From: Hyperoodon ampullatus
Lineage: Eukaryota > Chordata > Mammalia > Artiodactyla > Ziphiidae
Reading direction: 5' to 3'
DNA: 64,000 nucleotides
NCBI GenBank assembly: GCA_949752795.1
Contig: OX457070.1
Coordinates: 29,249,088 to 29,313,087, forward strand
Part shown: one piece after another, positions 11,286-22,277 of the stretch
Layout: each line of letters opens with the position of its first letter
How positions within the stretch are numbered: position 1 is the stretch's first letter
Made by a program: the position numbers and the translations under genes
Notes under the pieces: model-generated
Told to the model about the DNA's origin: nothing
Databases searched by the model: none
Seen by the model: the letters and a program-made list of their open reading frames with translations, nothing else

Positions 11286-11379
11286 ATTTCTCTTTTACCT
11301 GTGTAAAGTACGTAGTGTGGGTCAGTAGCACGGGACTTAGGAGGACCAGTCCTACTGAAAAATGGGACAACTTTACTGG

Positions 11380-11540
11380 GCTAGGAATGAGGAGGCCTGC
11401 GATCTTGTCTTGACCCTGCCACCAGCTTGCCACCTCTAGGACTTGACTTTTCTCAGCCTGTTGTCCTCATTTATTAAACAAAGGGGTCGCTCTACATGGT
11501 CTCTGAGATGGTCCTTCTAACTCTGATATTCTGTAATTGA
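11380..11540 (+). repeat. MIR-like SINE fragment
   Basis: 'accctgccaccagcttgcca' and 'gggtcgctctacatggtctc' resemble the MIR/MIR3 sense strand. Divergence is high. Confidence 0.5.
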
Positions 11541-11779
11541 GCCTGCTTTGTGCAAAGGAAGATGATAGATTTCAGGGCAGAGAATGAGCTGCCTTCCTGA
11601 AGAAGGTAGATCTGGGCTCTTTTTTGAGGCTGGTTGCCAAGGGAACCTAGCCTCTGGCCAGCAGCAGCCAGGAATGCTTTGGTTGAGGGTTGGGAACAGA
11701 TAACTAAAACAAGCAGCACATTTAGGTTTCACTTTCAACCCCCCACTCCCATTCACCACAGCTACCTGCTAGTTGTATA

Positions 11780-11965
11780 CACTTTCTTTGTTAGGCACTG
11801 TTTTAAGTACTTTATAAGTATCATATTATTTAACCTTCATAGTAATCTTATGAGATGGGTACTATTATTGTTCTAAATTTACAGACAATAAGAGTGAGGC
11901 AAATAGAGTTAAGTAATTTGTCCACATTTACTTAAGTGGAAATTGGTATCAAACCCACTAAGTTG
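11780..11965 (-). repeat. MIR SINE, antisense
   Basis: 'ctttgttaggcactgtttta', 'gagatgggtactattattgt' and 'ttgtccacatttacttaagt' follow the antisense MIR order. Confidence 0.75.
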
Positions 11966-12201
11966 TACTGGCTTCTTGGTCCGAGCTTGAAAAAAAATGC
12001 AGAGGGAAAACTCTTTAGTTATTTATTAGTGGTTTTTGTTTTGTTTATTTGTTTGCTTTGTTTTTGTTTTATTTAATAGAATGACAGACACTTGGAATTG
12101 GAAAGGGCCTTTGAGGTAATACAATCAATCTCCTTGTCTCCAGGCTTCCATTCAGTTACAGAATTGCTTTATATAGTCCCCTGACAGATGATCATTTAAA
12201 T

Positions 12202-12428
12202 CAGGGGTCCCCAACCCCCAGGCTGCAGACTGGTACCAGTCCACGGCCTGTTAGGAACCGGGCCGCACAGCAGGAGGTGAGCAGCGGGCAAGCAAGCGAG
12301 CGAACCTTCATCTGCTGCTCACCATCGCTCGCGTTACCGCCTGAACTATCCCCCTGCCACCTTCCTTTCTTGGAAAAATTGTCTTCCATGAAACTGTTCC
12401 CTGGTGCCAAAAAGGTTGGGGACAGCTG
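12202..12428 (+). mobile_element. MER1-type hAT-Charlie DNA transposon, internally deleted
   Basis: Left terminal inverted repeat 'caggggtccccaacccccag' and right end 'aaaaaggttggggacagctg'. The perfect 8-bp TSD atttaaat occurs at 12194-12201 and 12429-12436. At 227 bp it lacks part of the middle compared with the copy at 4969-5301 and lies in the opposite orientation. Confidence 0.93.
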
Positions 12429-12587
12429 ATTTAAATTATTTTTGAATACTTCCATTGCTGGGAAGCTCATCACATCTTGAGGAATCCCATTATAGTTGGT
12501 TTTTTTTCTTTTCCATTATGGTTTATTACAGGATACTGAGTATAGTTCCGTGTGCTATACAGTAGGACTGTGTTGTTTATCTGTTTT

Positions 12588-12855
12588 GTTTTTTTTTTTA
12601 ATTTGGCTGTGTCAGGTTTTAGTTGTGGCACGCAGGATCTTTCCTTGCGGTGAGTGGGCTCTTCGTTGTGGCATGCGGGCTTCTCTCTAGTTGTGGCGCG
12701 TGGGCTCCAGAGTGTGCGGGCTCAGTAGTTGCACCACGCGGGCTTAGTTAACCCGCGGCCTCTAGGATATTATTAGTTCCCCAACCAGGGATCGAACCCA
12801 TGTCCCCTGTATTGGAAGGTAGATTCTCAACCACTGGACCACCAGGGAAGTACCC
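12588..12855 (-). mobile_element. CHR-type SINE nested in L1
   Basis: Complement of a CHR SINE ('atttggctgtgtcaggtttt', 'aaccagggatcgaaccca', 'ggaccaccagggaagta'). Perfect TSD tgtttatctgtttt at 12574-12587 and 12856-12869. Confidence 0.93.
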
Positions 12856-13265
12856 TGTTTATCTGTTTTATATATAGTAGTTTGTATCTGCTAATCCCAA
12901 ACTCCTTATTTATCCCCCTCCACCACCTTTCCTTTTTGGTAACCATAAATTTGTTTTCTATATCTGTGCGTCTTTTTCTGTTTTGTAAATAAGTTCATTG
13001 GTATCATATTTTAGATTCCATGTGTAAATGATATCATGTGGTATTTGTCTTTCTCTTTTTGACTTCACTTAGTATGATAATCTCTAGGTCCATCCATGTT
13101 GCCAAAAATGGCATTATTTCTTTTTGTTTTTTTACTGAGTAATATTCCATTGTGTGTATATATACCACATCTTCTTTGTCTGTTCATCTGTGGATGGACA
13201 TTTAGGTTGCTTCCATGTCTTCGCTACTGTAAATAATGCTGCTATGAACTTTGGGGAGCCTGTAT

Positions 13266-14041
13266 TTTTTTTTCATCGTCCAGAAAAATTTAACAGGTTT
13301 ATGTATAATTGTTATAAAATTGAACTGCTGAAACTTGTTTACTGAAACATTTTGACTTGCATTAATGCTTTATGTCCCCACATTTATATTAAAAATTCAC
13401 ACACAAATGAAACTGGAAAAATTGCCAATTTCTGTCCCCTATTTTCCACTTGCAATCATATACTTAGGTACCTTTTGACCCCATGGGGGAAAAACATCTA
13501 ATGTTCAGAACTACCAATAACAGGAAGAAGAGAAATTCTTTTTTTAAAGAATGAAGTATTTCCCATCAGAGTGAATTCTTAAGGGTGTTTTCCATGTATG
13601 CAGCATGCTAGCTGGATGTCGCTTGGCATAATTGTTACACGTTTGGCATGGATAGCACACAGGTTGGTGTCTTCAAAAAGCCCAGCCAGATAGATCTCAC
13701 TTTCCTCCTGCAAAGCACCAGTAGCTGCACTCCAGAAGCGCAGATCTGTTTTGAAGTCTTGAGCAATTTTCCGTGCCAGATGCTAGAAGGGAAGTTTGTG
13801 AATCAGAAGTTCAGTAGACTTCTGACAACGTCTGATTTCACGGAGTGCCCTGGTACCAGGCCTGTAACGCTGAGGTTTCTTCAGCCTTCCAGTAGAGGGC
13901 ACACTCTTGCAAGCGGCTTTTGCAGCCAGTTTCTTCCTTGGTGCTTTACCACAGGTCGATTTGTAGGCAGCCCGCTTTGTACGAGCCATGTTGTAGAGAC
14001 CTCCTTACTTACCCCACTTCTCCTTCAGCTGGAGCTTGGCT
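13266..14041 (-). pseudogene. H3-3A (pseudogene): Processed pseudogene of histone H3.3 (H3-3A type)
   Basis: On the minus strand an ATG at 13989-13987 opens a histone H3 frame ([28 protein letters not shown]). An in-frame TAG follows where H3 has Gln68, so the open part is only 68 residues. Past that stop the same frame continues with recognisable H3.3 codons to TAA at 13581-13579. The ATG-to-TAA span is 411 nt, exactly 136 codons plus stop, so there is no net indel. Many substitutions alter conserved residues (for example Q5R, G13C). A leader lies upstream and an H3-3A-like 3' UTR downstream, ending in A's (T's at 13266-13273) shortly after a degraded AATAAA. There are no introns. The 8-bp TSD gcctgtat (13258-13265, 14042-14049) interrupts an L1. 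It is a dead retrocopy, and functional expression is very unlikely. Confidence 0.95.
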
Positions 14042-14769
14042 GCCTGTATCTTTTCAAATTAGAGTTTTCTCCGGATATATACCCAGGAGTGAGATTGCTG
14101 AATCATATGGCAACTCTATTTTTAGTTTTTTAAGGAACCTCCATACTGTCTTCCATAGTGGCTGCACCAATTTACATTCCCACCAACAATGTAGGAGGGT
14201 TCCCTTTTCTTCATACCCTCTCCAGCATTTGTTATTTGTAGACCTTATTAGTGATGGCCATTCTGGCTGGTGTGAGGTGATACTTCATCGCAGCTTTGAT
14301 TTGCGTTTCTCTAATAATTAGCGATGTTGAGCATCTTTTCATGTGCCTATTGGCCATCTGTATGTCATCTTTGGAGAAATGTCCGTTTAGGTCTTCTGCC
14401 CATTTTTTGATTGGGTTGTTTGTTTTTCTGTTATTGAATTGTATGAACTGTTTGTGTATTTTGGCAATTAAGCCCTTGTTGATTGTATTGTTTGCAAATA
14501 TTTTCTCCCATTCTATAGATTGTCTTTTCATTTTGTTTATGGTTTCTCCCATTATACTGTTGAATTGCTCTCACTAATAGAAAATTATTTCTTGTTTTGA
14601 ATTGAAATCTAATTGAGGTATCTTCTCATCAGTTATAGGCCTATCTCCTGGAACCATACAGGGTAAATATAATCCATCTTCCACATCCAATCTTGTAAAT
14701 GTTTGGAGACGTTCTTCCTGTTTATGAGGAGTATTTGCAGTTTTCTCATAGCATCTAAACTTGGCTTTC

Positions 14770-15390
14770 AGTTCCGATTGGTCTGCACAGAAGCATTCTC
14801 TGTCTCTCATTATTTGCAAGTGCAGCCTTGCAACAAATTATGCTTCACTTCTTGTGATTAGTTAGCACGAAGTGTGGGCCCTTCCCACATCCTTGGAGAA
14901 TGGATGGTTAGTGAGCTGAATCTATACAGTTCTATATGAGCCTGGTGGGTTTGCCGTCCCCTACTCAGAATCTCTAAGACATCAGGCTGCTGCCCCATAC
15001 ACACCGTCAGAGATCACAAAATGGCTGGAAGTTTATCCGGGCGCTTGATGAAACTGCATTTACTTCATCAGGCCACTAGGTGATGTACAACTCGCAAACC
15101 CAGACTGCCAGGGAGGGTTGTGTATAGGACAGTTTCTGTTTGTACTTGGAAATGCCATCAGAAGTCACTTGGTACAATTTCATGAAAAGGTTTTCTTAGG
15201 GGGAGGGGAAACATGTCTTGCGTATACTTTGTCTTTCTCAGCTTTGTTCCAATTTTAAATATTAATTTGACTAGGATACTTTGAGTGATTTTCCTAGACA
15301 AGGGGCATGGATGGTCCATTTATTTATTTACTTATTTATTTGTGTGTATGTGTGTATATATCTTCATGTATGAATGATATCTTGGCTGGG
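14770..15390. other. Unique DNA
   Basis: No repeat or coding similarity is recognised. A (TTTA)n-rich and TG-rich patch lies at about 15318-15360. Confidence 0.45.
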
Positions 15391-15402
15391 TTTAGGATTC
15401 TT

Positions 15403-15529
15403 TCTTTTTTTTCCTTTTTGGCTGCGCCACACGTCTTGTGGGATCTTAGTTCCCCAACCAGGGGTGGAAGCTGGGCCCCCAGCAGTGAAAGCACAGAGTC
15501 CTAACCACTGCACCGCCAGGGAATTCCCA
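15403..15529 (-). mobile_element. Short CHR-type SINE
   Basis: Only the tRNA-like head plus a short stem remains: 'ttggctgcgccacacgtctt', 'cagtgaaagcacagagtcct', 'accgccagggaattccc'. TSD aggattctt at 15394-15402 and 15530-15538. It belongs to the short SINE type also seen at 3399, 18272 and 63858. Confidence 0.9.
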
Positions 15530-15834
15530 AGGATTCTTGAATAGTAGTCCTAGTCTCTACAAAGTACACAGCCTTGTACTCTCCAGTTTCTAGTAATACA
15601 GATGAAAAGTCCACTGCCAATAGGTTTCTCTTTCCTTTGTAAGTAATAACCATTGCTCTTTGAAAGTTTGTAAATTTTTTCTTCATGCTTAGTGTTTCAT
15701 CATGATAGGCTTAGGTTTGATTAAAAAAAAAAACAAAACTCTGCTTGTCACTTGATAAACCTTTTAGACTTAAAACTTAAGTCTCTTCTCAGTTCAGGGA
15801 AGTTTTATTGCTTTCCTTCTGTCTGTTTCCAACC

Positions 15835-15960
15835 TCCTTACTTTATAGATGAGGAAACTGAGCCCAGAAAGATTAAGTGACTTCCCTAAGGGTCACTCAG
15901 GTAGTTAAAATGAACCTCAAGCAAATAACCTGACTCCTTTGATGAGGTACACTTTCATTG
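15835..15960 (-). repeat. MIR SINE fragment, antisense
   Basis: 'ctttatagatgaggaaactg', 'agattaagtgacttccctaa' and 'gggtcactcaggtagtt' follow antisense MIR order. Confidence 0.75.
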
Positions 15961-17369
15961 TATTGAATATTGCTCTAGTGAGAGAGCCATTATGAACTAA
16001 TTAGAAATTTTTTAGTGAGACAGGAATTTTTCTAAGGGGTCATGAGGAAATGAAGAAGAAAGAAGAGATGGTAGAATTCGTTAGGATTAAAATGTGGCCC
16101 ATATGAAGGACTGCAAAATTCAGAAGTTCACCCCCACCCCCAGTATCCCAGTTATTGGAGATACCCCAAAGCTCTAAAACTTAATAAAGCCAGGAAGTTG
16201 ATTGAACATTTGGAGAATTAGATATTTAGTTGTCAGAAGTTGGATAAGTGTGGTCATGCCCTGTTGTAAATATTGGAAAATATGTAAATGGCATCTGAAG
16301 GCTTGGAGACAGATACCATAAACTGTCTTATCAGTGGTCTGGTTTCTGTTCTGAGTTCCAGCTTGGGACACTTTTCTGCTGGGAACCACCTGTTCCTGGC
16401 TCTGTTGATCTTTGGATTTCCCTAGCGCTTCAGTCCCTTTCAGTTTTGAAATGAAACCTACCCCCAGAGGGTGAGGTCAGGTATGGAGAGGACTTTGACA
16501 GCTCACACCAGATTGTTTTCTTTCCAGAGCCGCCCAATATGTGACTGTGTGAGGCATGAGGCGCAGCAGGCTGTGATACAGACTAATTGATGGTGAGTCA
16601 GGTTGGGTAAGACCTCAGCTAGGCAGTGTCAACTCTTTGGGTAACCAGGAAAACATGTAGACCAAATATGTTGTCTTTCAGGCTCAGAAAGTTGAAAGTT
16701 AAGAGCACGGTCACCAGAGATCTACCATGATCTCTCTGCCTTTGGTTTACTGAAGAAGCAAAGGCTTTATTTCAGTGTCTTTTCTCCTCTTTTATAGAAC
16801 CTTCTTTTCAGGAAGAAGCCAAGTCCCTGGCCTCTTTCTGCTGCTCCAGAAAGTTTCTAAACTTTTATACTGTGCCTCCTGGAATTGCTGCTTTGATGTG
16901 GAGTGATTCCTCTAGATATCCCTAGACAACCCCCCACCATGCCCCCAACCCCTTCACAGAATGCAGCTTCCCCTCTTCCTTTCGTTGTAAATGTGGTTTC
17001 CACCATATTATGGCACTTCACTTGGAATCTTTATAAGTGGAACTGGCTGTTTCTTCAGCTTGCCCGTACCACTTCCCCCAGTTTTGCTTGACTGCCCCCC
17101 AGCCTCATCCCCCAGCACTGCAGAGCTGCTTCCAGATCTTTAAATACTTTTTCCCCTTTGAGACTGCTGCTGGCCTGTAAGGCCACCTGATCCCTGTCCT
17201 TGAAGCTGGCATCTGTACTTATTCTCCCATATTTGTTTAGGACTTTGGTATTTGACCTCCCTTCCTGGGGTTCTGGCCCGGTCTAGGGGATCTGTGGCCA
17301 AACTTGGCCTGGGGCCAAGGATTCAAGATAGAGCAGTTTTTTTTGTTTTTTTTTTAAAGACTCACCCTC
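15961..17369. other. Unique DNA containing a candidate non-coding exon
   Basis: No repeats are recognised. The only notable signal is a well-formed acceptor/donor pair at 16528-16592, listed separately. C-rich tracts occur at 16130-16142 and 16920-16955. Confidence 0.45.
16528..16592 (+). other. Candidate non-coding exon (splice signals only)
   Basis: A pyrimidine-rich tract ending 'gttttctttccag' (to 16527) is followed 65 bp later by 'gatg|gtgagtca' (donor from 16593). Both are close to mammalian splice-site consensus. All three plus-strand frames contain a stop inside the segment, so if it is an exon it is untranslated or part of a long non-coding RNA. Chance pairs of this quality do occur, and I have no transcript evidence. 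Confidence 0.2.
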
Positions 17370-17737
17370 GGGACTTCCCTGGTGGCGCAGTGGTTAAGAA
17401 TCCGCCTGCCAATACAGGGGACACAGGTTTGATCCCTTGTCCGGGAAGATCCCACATGCCGTGGAGTAACTAAGCCCGTGCGCCACGGCTACGGAACCTT
17501 TGCTCTAGAGCCCGCGAGCCACAACTGCTGAAGCCCGTGCGCCACAACTACTGAAGCCCGTGCATCTAGAGCCCGTGCTCCACAGCAAGAGAAGCCACCG
17601 CAATGAGAAGCCCACGCACCACAACGAAGAGTAGCCCCCACTTGCCACAACTAGAGAAAGCCCGCGCGCAGCAACAAAGACCCAACGCAGCCAAATAAAT
17701 TTTAAAACAAACAAACAAAAAGCAAACAACCAAAAAC
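17370..17737 (+). mobile_element. CHR-2-type SINE, full length
   Basis: Head 'gggacttccctggtggcgca', A-box and diverged B-box (ggtttgatccc), a series of 'actgaagcccgtgcgccaca' units, then 'acccaacgcagccaaataaa' and an (AAAC)n tail. No convincing TSD could be read. Confidence 0.93.
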
Positions 17738-18260
17738 TTCAGTGTAGTAAGTGTAACATGGGTCTCTGCAAGTATTAAGTGTCTGAAATAGGCAGCTAAT
17801 ACTGGATTTAATATTATTTTATAAATAATTGTTCCCTTAGCAATAAACGTAAGTCTACACATTCCCAATAGTCCCAGAAAATAAATACTATGATTATGCA
17901 CAGTATGTATGACAAACTAGTTTCAAACAAACCAGTTTCAGCATCTTGATAAAAATTCAGATCAGAATAAAATGTGACTCTAAAATTTAAAACATTGTCA
18001 AAATAACATCACATTTAATCTTCCATGGTTTACACAAGTATTATGAATTTCCAGTTTTGGAACACATTTTTCTGTTGTGAATTAAAATGCGAACATACTG
18101 AAAACTGTTAATTTCAGAACATTGTAGATATTTTGAATACTCCTGCTCCCCGCTCCCCTGTTTCAATTATTTCTGTATTTCCAGAGGCAACCTGTTAGTG
18201 GTTTAGAATGTACCTCCCACACTCTGTGTGTGTTTGCATACATATGTATGAACCCAGAAA
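17738..18260. other. Unique AT-rich DNA
   Basis: Nothing recognised in this interval. Confidence 0.45.
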
Positions 18261-18271
18261 TTTTTTTCTTT

Positions 18272-18376
18272 TTTTGCCACACCATGCGGCATGTGGAACT
18301 TCCCCGACCAGGGATTGAACCTGTGCCCCCTGCAGTGAAAGCATGGAGTCTTAACCACTGGACCACCAGGGAAGTC
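18272..18376 (-). mobile_element. Short CHR-type SINE
   Basis: 'ttgccacaccatgcggcatg', 'cgaccagggattgaacctgt' and 'gaccaccagggaagtcc' form a truncated tRNA-type SINE in antisense. Flanks 'ccagaaattttt' and 'cctgaaaatgttt' could be a decayed TSD. Confidence 0.88.
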
Positions 18377-18384
18377 CCTGAAAA

Positions 18385-18625
18385 TGTTTAAAATGCTATT
18401 GCCGTGTTTTATTTATTTACACAAATGGGGTCACATTTTATGTATCATTTTTATATTTCTTTCTTTGATTCAGTAATGTGCCTTGACAATATTCCATGTT
18501 GGTACATAAAGATACTTCTCATTCTTTTTGGCTACTGTATAATATTTCATAGACTAGATATACTGTATTTTATTTATCTGTTTTCCTATTGAGGGACATT
18601 AAGGTATTTCCAGTTTTTTGTTGTT
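18385..18625 (-). repeat. Old L1 (L1M-type) fragment, antisense
   Basis: 'ttgacaatattccatgttgg', 'ttttggctactgtataatat' and 'gagggacattaaggtatttc' follow the antisense ORF2 end of old L1s, heavily diverged. Confidence 0.6.
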
Positions 18626-18774
18626 GTTAATGATTCTTTTTGTGTTTAAAAAATTTTTTTTTAATTTTCCTTATGTATTTTTAAAAAATTTGTTTATTCA
18701 ACTTCTTGTGTTATAAATGTCAGCAGTCTGTTCCTAGGCTTTTTTTTCTTTCTTTTCTTCCTGCTCCCCGTAGG

Positions 18775-20165
18775 TGAACTCAACTTCTGTGACAGCTTCA
18801 GTTACCATCTATACATGGATGATGACCAAATCTCTCTCCAGACCAGAATATCCAGCTGTTCACATGGACAGCTCCACTGCGATGTTTTGAAGACTCAGCA
18901 AAATGCAGCCTTCTGCTCTTTCCCTCTTGCTCTTCCTCCAGTGTCCTGTCACATGGTAAATAGCACCACCACCCATGCAGTTGCTGGGCTCAAGGCCTAG
19001 TAGTCATTCTAAGTCCTACCCCTTCCCTTCCCACAGCTGACAACCAGCCTATCATAGGATTTGTCCTCTCCAATATTTCTTGGATCCAGTTGCTTTTTTC
19101 TTCTTCTTCTTCTTTTTATAAATTTATTTATTTATTTTTGTCTGTGTTGGGTCTTCGTTGCTGTGCACGGGCTTTCTCTAGTTGCGGCGACTGGGGGCCA
19201 CTCTTTCTTGAAGTGCGCGGGCTTCTCATTGCGGTGGCTTCTCTTGTTGCGGAGTGTGGGCTTCAGTAGTTGTGGCATGTGGGCTCAGTAGTTATGGCTC
19301 TCAGGCTCTAGAGCACAGGCTCAGTAGTTGTGGTGCATGGGCTTAGTTGCCCCGCAGCATGTGGGATCTTCCCGGACTAGGGCTCGAACCATGTCCCCTG
19401 CATTGGCAGGCGGATTCCGTGCCACCAGGGAAGTCCCCAGTTGCTTTCTTCTTCATTGCCACTATCCTCTACCTTAGTTTCCTAATTTATAAGATACAGT
19501 ATTTGTGAGGTTTAAATGAATTAGTATATAAAAAATGCTTAGAACAATGGATCGGCAGCTAGTATGTGCTGTGTATTAGCTATTATCATCATCCTTGTTA
19601 CTGTCCCCTTCTTTCTCTGCTTCACCTTAGTCTACATAATCCACTCTCATCTCTGTCTCCAGTCTTAATCTTATTCTCCCCTACCTCCATTCTGTTCTCT
19701 ACATTGTAGCCAGAGTGTCTTTATAAAATGTAAGAATGATCATGATCTAATTCCTCTGCTTAAAAAAGCTTCAGTGATCTTACCATTGGGCTTTTGTATG
19801 TGTGTATTGTTAACCCCGCTTAGGATGCTTTTTCCCTTGCTCTTTGAATGGCTGGTTCCTTTTTATTTAGATACCTACTTTTAAATGTCATCTCCTCAGA
19901 GAGGCTTTCCCCTGACCACCTAATGATTATAAAGTAGCCACCCATATACATACTTTCTAGCACATCACCTATTTTAGTTCTGTGCATAGCACTTATCAAT
20001 AAGTGATATTTTTCTAGTTTAGTCACATACTTGTTTATAGTCTCCTCCAATTAGAACGGAAATTCTCTGAGAACACGGATATTGTCTGTTTCATTTACTG
20101 TTATAAATAAAACATAGGACAATGCCTGGCATATTGTAAGCACTCAGTGAATACTTGTTAAGTGA
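18775..20165 (+). repeat. L2 LINE fossil with nested SINE and MIR
   Basis: Starts in the L2 reverse-transcriptase region ('ccatctatacatggatgatg' corresponds to the YADD box area) and passes 'aatagcaccaccacccatgc'. After the SINE (19099-19436) and a MIR-like piece (about 19470-19600) it continues with 'gtagccagagtgtctttata', 'tcatctcctcagagaggctt' and the L2 tail 'aatgcctggcatattgtaag'. Frames are closed. Confidence 0.75.
19099..19436 (-). mobile_element. CHR-2-type SINE, full length
   Basis: (TTC)n/T-rich tail, 'tctgtgttgggtcttcgttg', several 'cagtagttgtggtgcatggg' units, 'agggctcgaaccatg' and 'ccaccagggaagtccc'. TSD ccagttgcttt starts at 19086 and at 19437. A small internal deletion near 19417 removes part of the A-box complement. 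Confidence 0.93.
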
Positions 20166-20179
20166 ATGATAAAACAGCT

Positions 20180-20565
20180 TCATATCTTATGAGACCCTTC
20201 TTGGTCTCTCCAGCATCATCTGTGCTGGTATTCTCTCTACCTTGACCTCCCCAGCTCATCTCATCTCTTCAGATATGCTTTCTTGCTGCAGGGCCTTTAC
20301 ATACGCTGTTTCTTCTGCCTAGAACATGCTTCCTTAAATGCTCTGCCACTGCTTGGGTATCTCCTGTTGATCCTTCAAGTTTCATCTTAGGTGTAACTTC
20401 ACCTGACTAGCCTTCTTAATCTTACAGCTCTGCATGCATTGCCTTTAACTGTCATACATGTTGGGATTATTTAATTGTCTTTCTCCTTCATTAAACTGTA
20501 AGTTCTATCAGACAAAGGCCTATGTCTTGCTCACCGTGTATTCTTAGTCCTAGCTGCTGTGGGAT
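20180..20565 (+). repeat. L2 LINE 3' end
   Basis: 'gcagggcctttacatacgct', 'ttctgcctagaacatgcttc', 'gatccttcaagtttcatctt' and 'taaactgtaagttctatcag' follow the L2 3' order. It lies head-to-tail behind the previous L2. Confidence 0.75.
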
Positions 20566-22270
20566 AGAAGGATGCCTTGAGGTGGAGGTGGTGGGCAGGA
20601 GGGACGGAGTACTAGGGATATCACCTGAGGGCCAAGAAGGTGTGCCTTAGAATGTCAGGGGGAGGTCTAGACATTTGACCTGGCTCATTGTCATTCTCCT
20701 TATTCCACCTTTGGTGATTCCAGTGTTTGCCTGGATGAACCAACTAACATACTTGGGATGAACCATCTAACATGCTTGTCTCTCTCGGGGACATCTTCAT
20801 AAAGTAAGGGTAAGCCTGGCAGGGGACTTGCATGAAGGGGGCATGAGTGCCTCGGATCAAGGTTGAGGATCTGGATAGGCAGATTATTTATTCCGAGTGG
20901 CTGATGGCAGAATAACTGAGTGGAGTGCAGTCCTAAGCAAGGAAGGAAGCAAAAGACCTTAGGGATAAGGTGAGGGAAAGATGAAACAGGAAGCTAAATC
21001 ATTAGGTCAGAAACCTAGAGAACCAGGATAGTGGGTGGAGTGTAAGAAGGGACAGACAAGCAGTTCAGGATTAAGGCCATAGATAATCTTTGGGATTACT
21101 AAAATCATCTTTTAGCAGTCTTATTTCTTTAGTGTGGAACCAGCTTTTGGATTATAGGAACAATCAGGTAGTTGACATATAAGGGTTTGAGCTAAATTTT
21201 GTATTGCTTTGTATTTTATGCGCTATTTAAAGTCCAATCCCCAGAAATCCTACCTTACCTCCCCCAATACCCCAATTTAATTTCTGCTCCGAAGAGCCTC
21301 CCTTCCCTCCTTTTAAATATACTAGGTTCAACTTGCTCATAGTTTTAAAAAGTCTCCTGTACAGAGGCCTGTAGCAGTCTTGGTGCTCCCTTCAGGTAGG
21401 ATGAGGATATTCCCTTCAGGTAGGGTAGGCACTCCTTCAGGTTACCTCCTCCCACCAAACTAGGCATAGGAGCTAGCCTCAGAAGTTCAGGACTCCCTGC
21501 CTAACCTGAATTTGTGGAATTTCTCTCTGAATTTTGGGGAGGGACATGGGAGTGTAGAATATAGGTTGGGACTCTCTTGGTGAGGCATAGTAAGGAGTAG
21601 TGGAAGACTGGCTGGGTATGCATGGATGGTAAGATCTGAAGGTTGAAGGCAGTGGGCTTCAAAGTGTCTGACCTGGAATTGTCCTAGAGTTTATGGCAGC
21701 ATTAGGGGGCTCTGATGTGCCAAGCAGAGAATCTTGGTGAGTAGGGCTGGTCATTACCCCTTAGAGGTGTTCTGTATGTTTTTCTACTTAGCCTGGTGCT
21801 CTCCTACAGACTGACCAGTAGCTGGCATCATGGTGGATGCTGAAGGGGAATCATTGGGATAGAAACAGTACTTACTGAGGAGGCGTGTCGTTCTCTTTTT
21901 GATGGTTGGATGGAGTGATTGTGTGCACATACTGGGCAGTCTAAGGCCCGGTCACCTGGCCTGTGTGCGGTGAAGCATCTGCCCTCCCTTCCTACTGCTC
22001 CACTGGGGAAACCAACCTAAGGCAGCTGGAGATCATGACCATTGTTAGTGATTTCCCCAGGAGTGCTCCCTGTCTTTGATTCCTCTGCTCTCTAATCCCC
22101 ATGCTCTGATGTCCTGCCTTCTATTTTCTGCTTTGGGGGCCTTCAAATTTCATAATCCCTTCTGACTCCTTTTTCTAGTTTATTTCATGCCCAGCTTGAC
22201 TCTTGGTTCTATGTAGTTCCCTAATTTCGACGTTGCCATTCACCCTCAAGTGAGGGCCTTCCTCCATTAG
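20566..22270. other. Unique DNA
   Basis: About 1.7 kb with no repeat family, coding frame or RNA gene that I recognise. A short direct repeat, 'cccttcaggtaggatgagga' then 'tcccttcaggtagggtagg', lies at about 21388-21430. Confidence 0.45.
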
Positions 22271-22277
22271 CCCTATT

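Larger units (their letters stand above)
12495..14546 (-). mobile_element. L1 3' fragment carrying a nested SINE and a nested H3.3 pseudogene
   Basis: The complement of an L1 3' UTR begins at about 12495 ('ggtttattacaggatactga') and is interrupted at 12588-12855 by a SINE. It resumes through 'gtaaccataaatttgttttc' and 'tgagtaatattccattgtgt', is interrupted again at 13266-14041 by the histone pseudogene, and continues through the ORF2 region ('ggaacctccatactgtcttc', 'gagcatcttttcatgtgcct') to about 14546. TSD-like tcccattata occurs at 12485-12494 and 14547-14556. Net L1 length without the insertions is about 1.0 kb. The minus-strand open frame at 14232-14552 is a remnant of ORF2. Confidence 0.9.
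12065..14765 (+). repeat. Ancient CR1/L3-like LINE, split by MER1, L1, SINE and a histone pseudogene
   Basis: Pieces outside the young insertions line up as one old element: 12065-12201 ('cacttggaattggaaagggc'), 12429-12484 ('attgctgggaagctcatcac', 'atcttgaggaatcc') and 14557-14765 ('ctgttgaattgctctcacta', 'gtttggagacgttcttcctg'). The wording recalls CR1/L3-clade LINE 3' regions, but the family call is from memory and not firm. The join across the insertions is supported by the TSDs of the MER1 and the L1. Confidence 0.5.

Noticed and set aside
13648..14133. A 161-codon plus-strand open frame
   Set aside because: It is antisense to the H3.3 pseudogene and enters the L1.
21388..21430. Direct repeat of 'cccttcaggtagg' as a possible functional element
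   Set aside because: A two-copy duplication of about 20 bp is common by replication slippage and has no further support.
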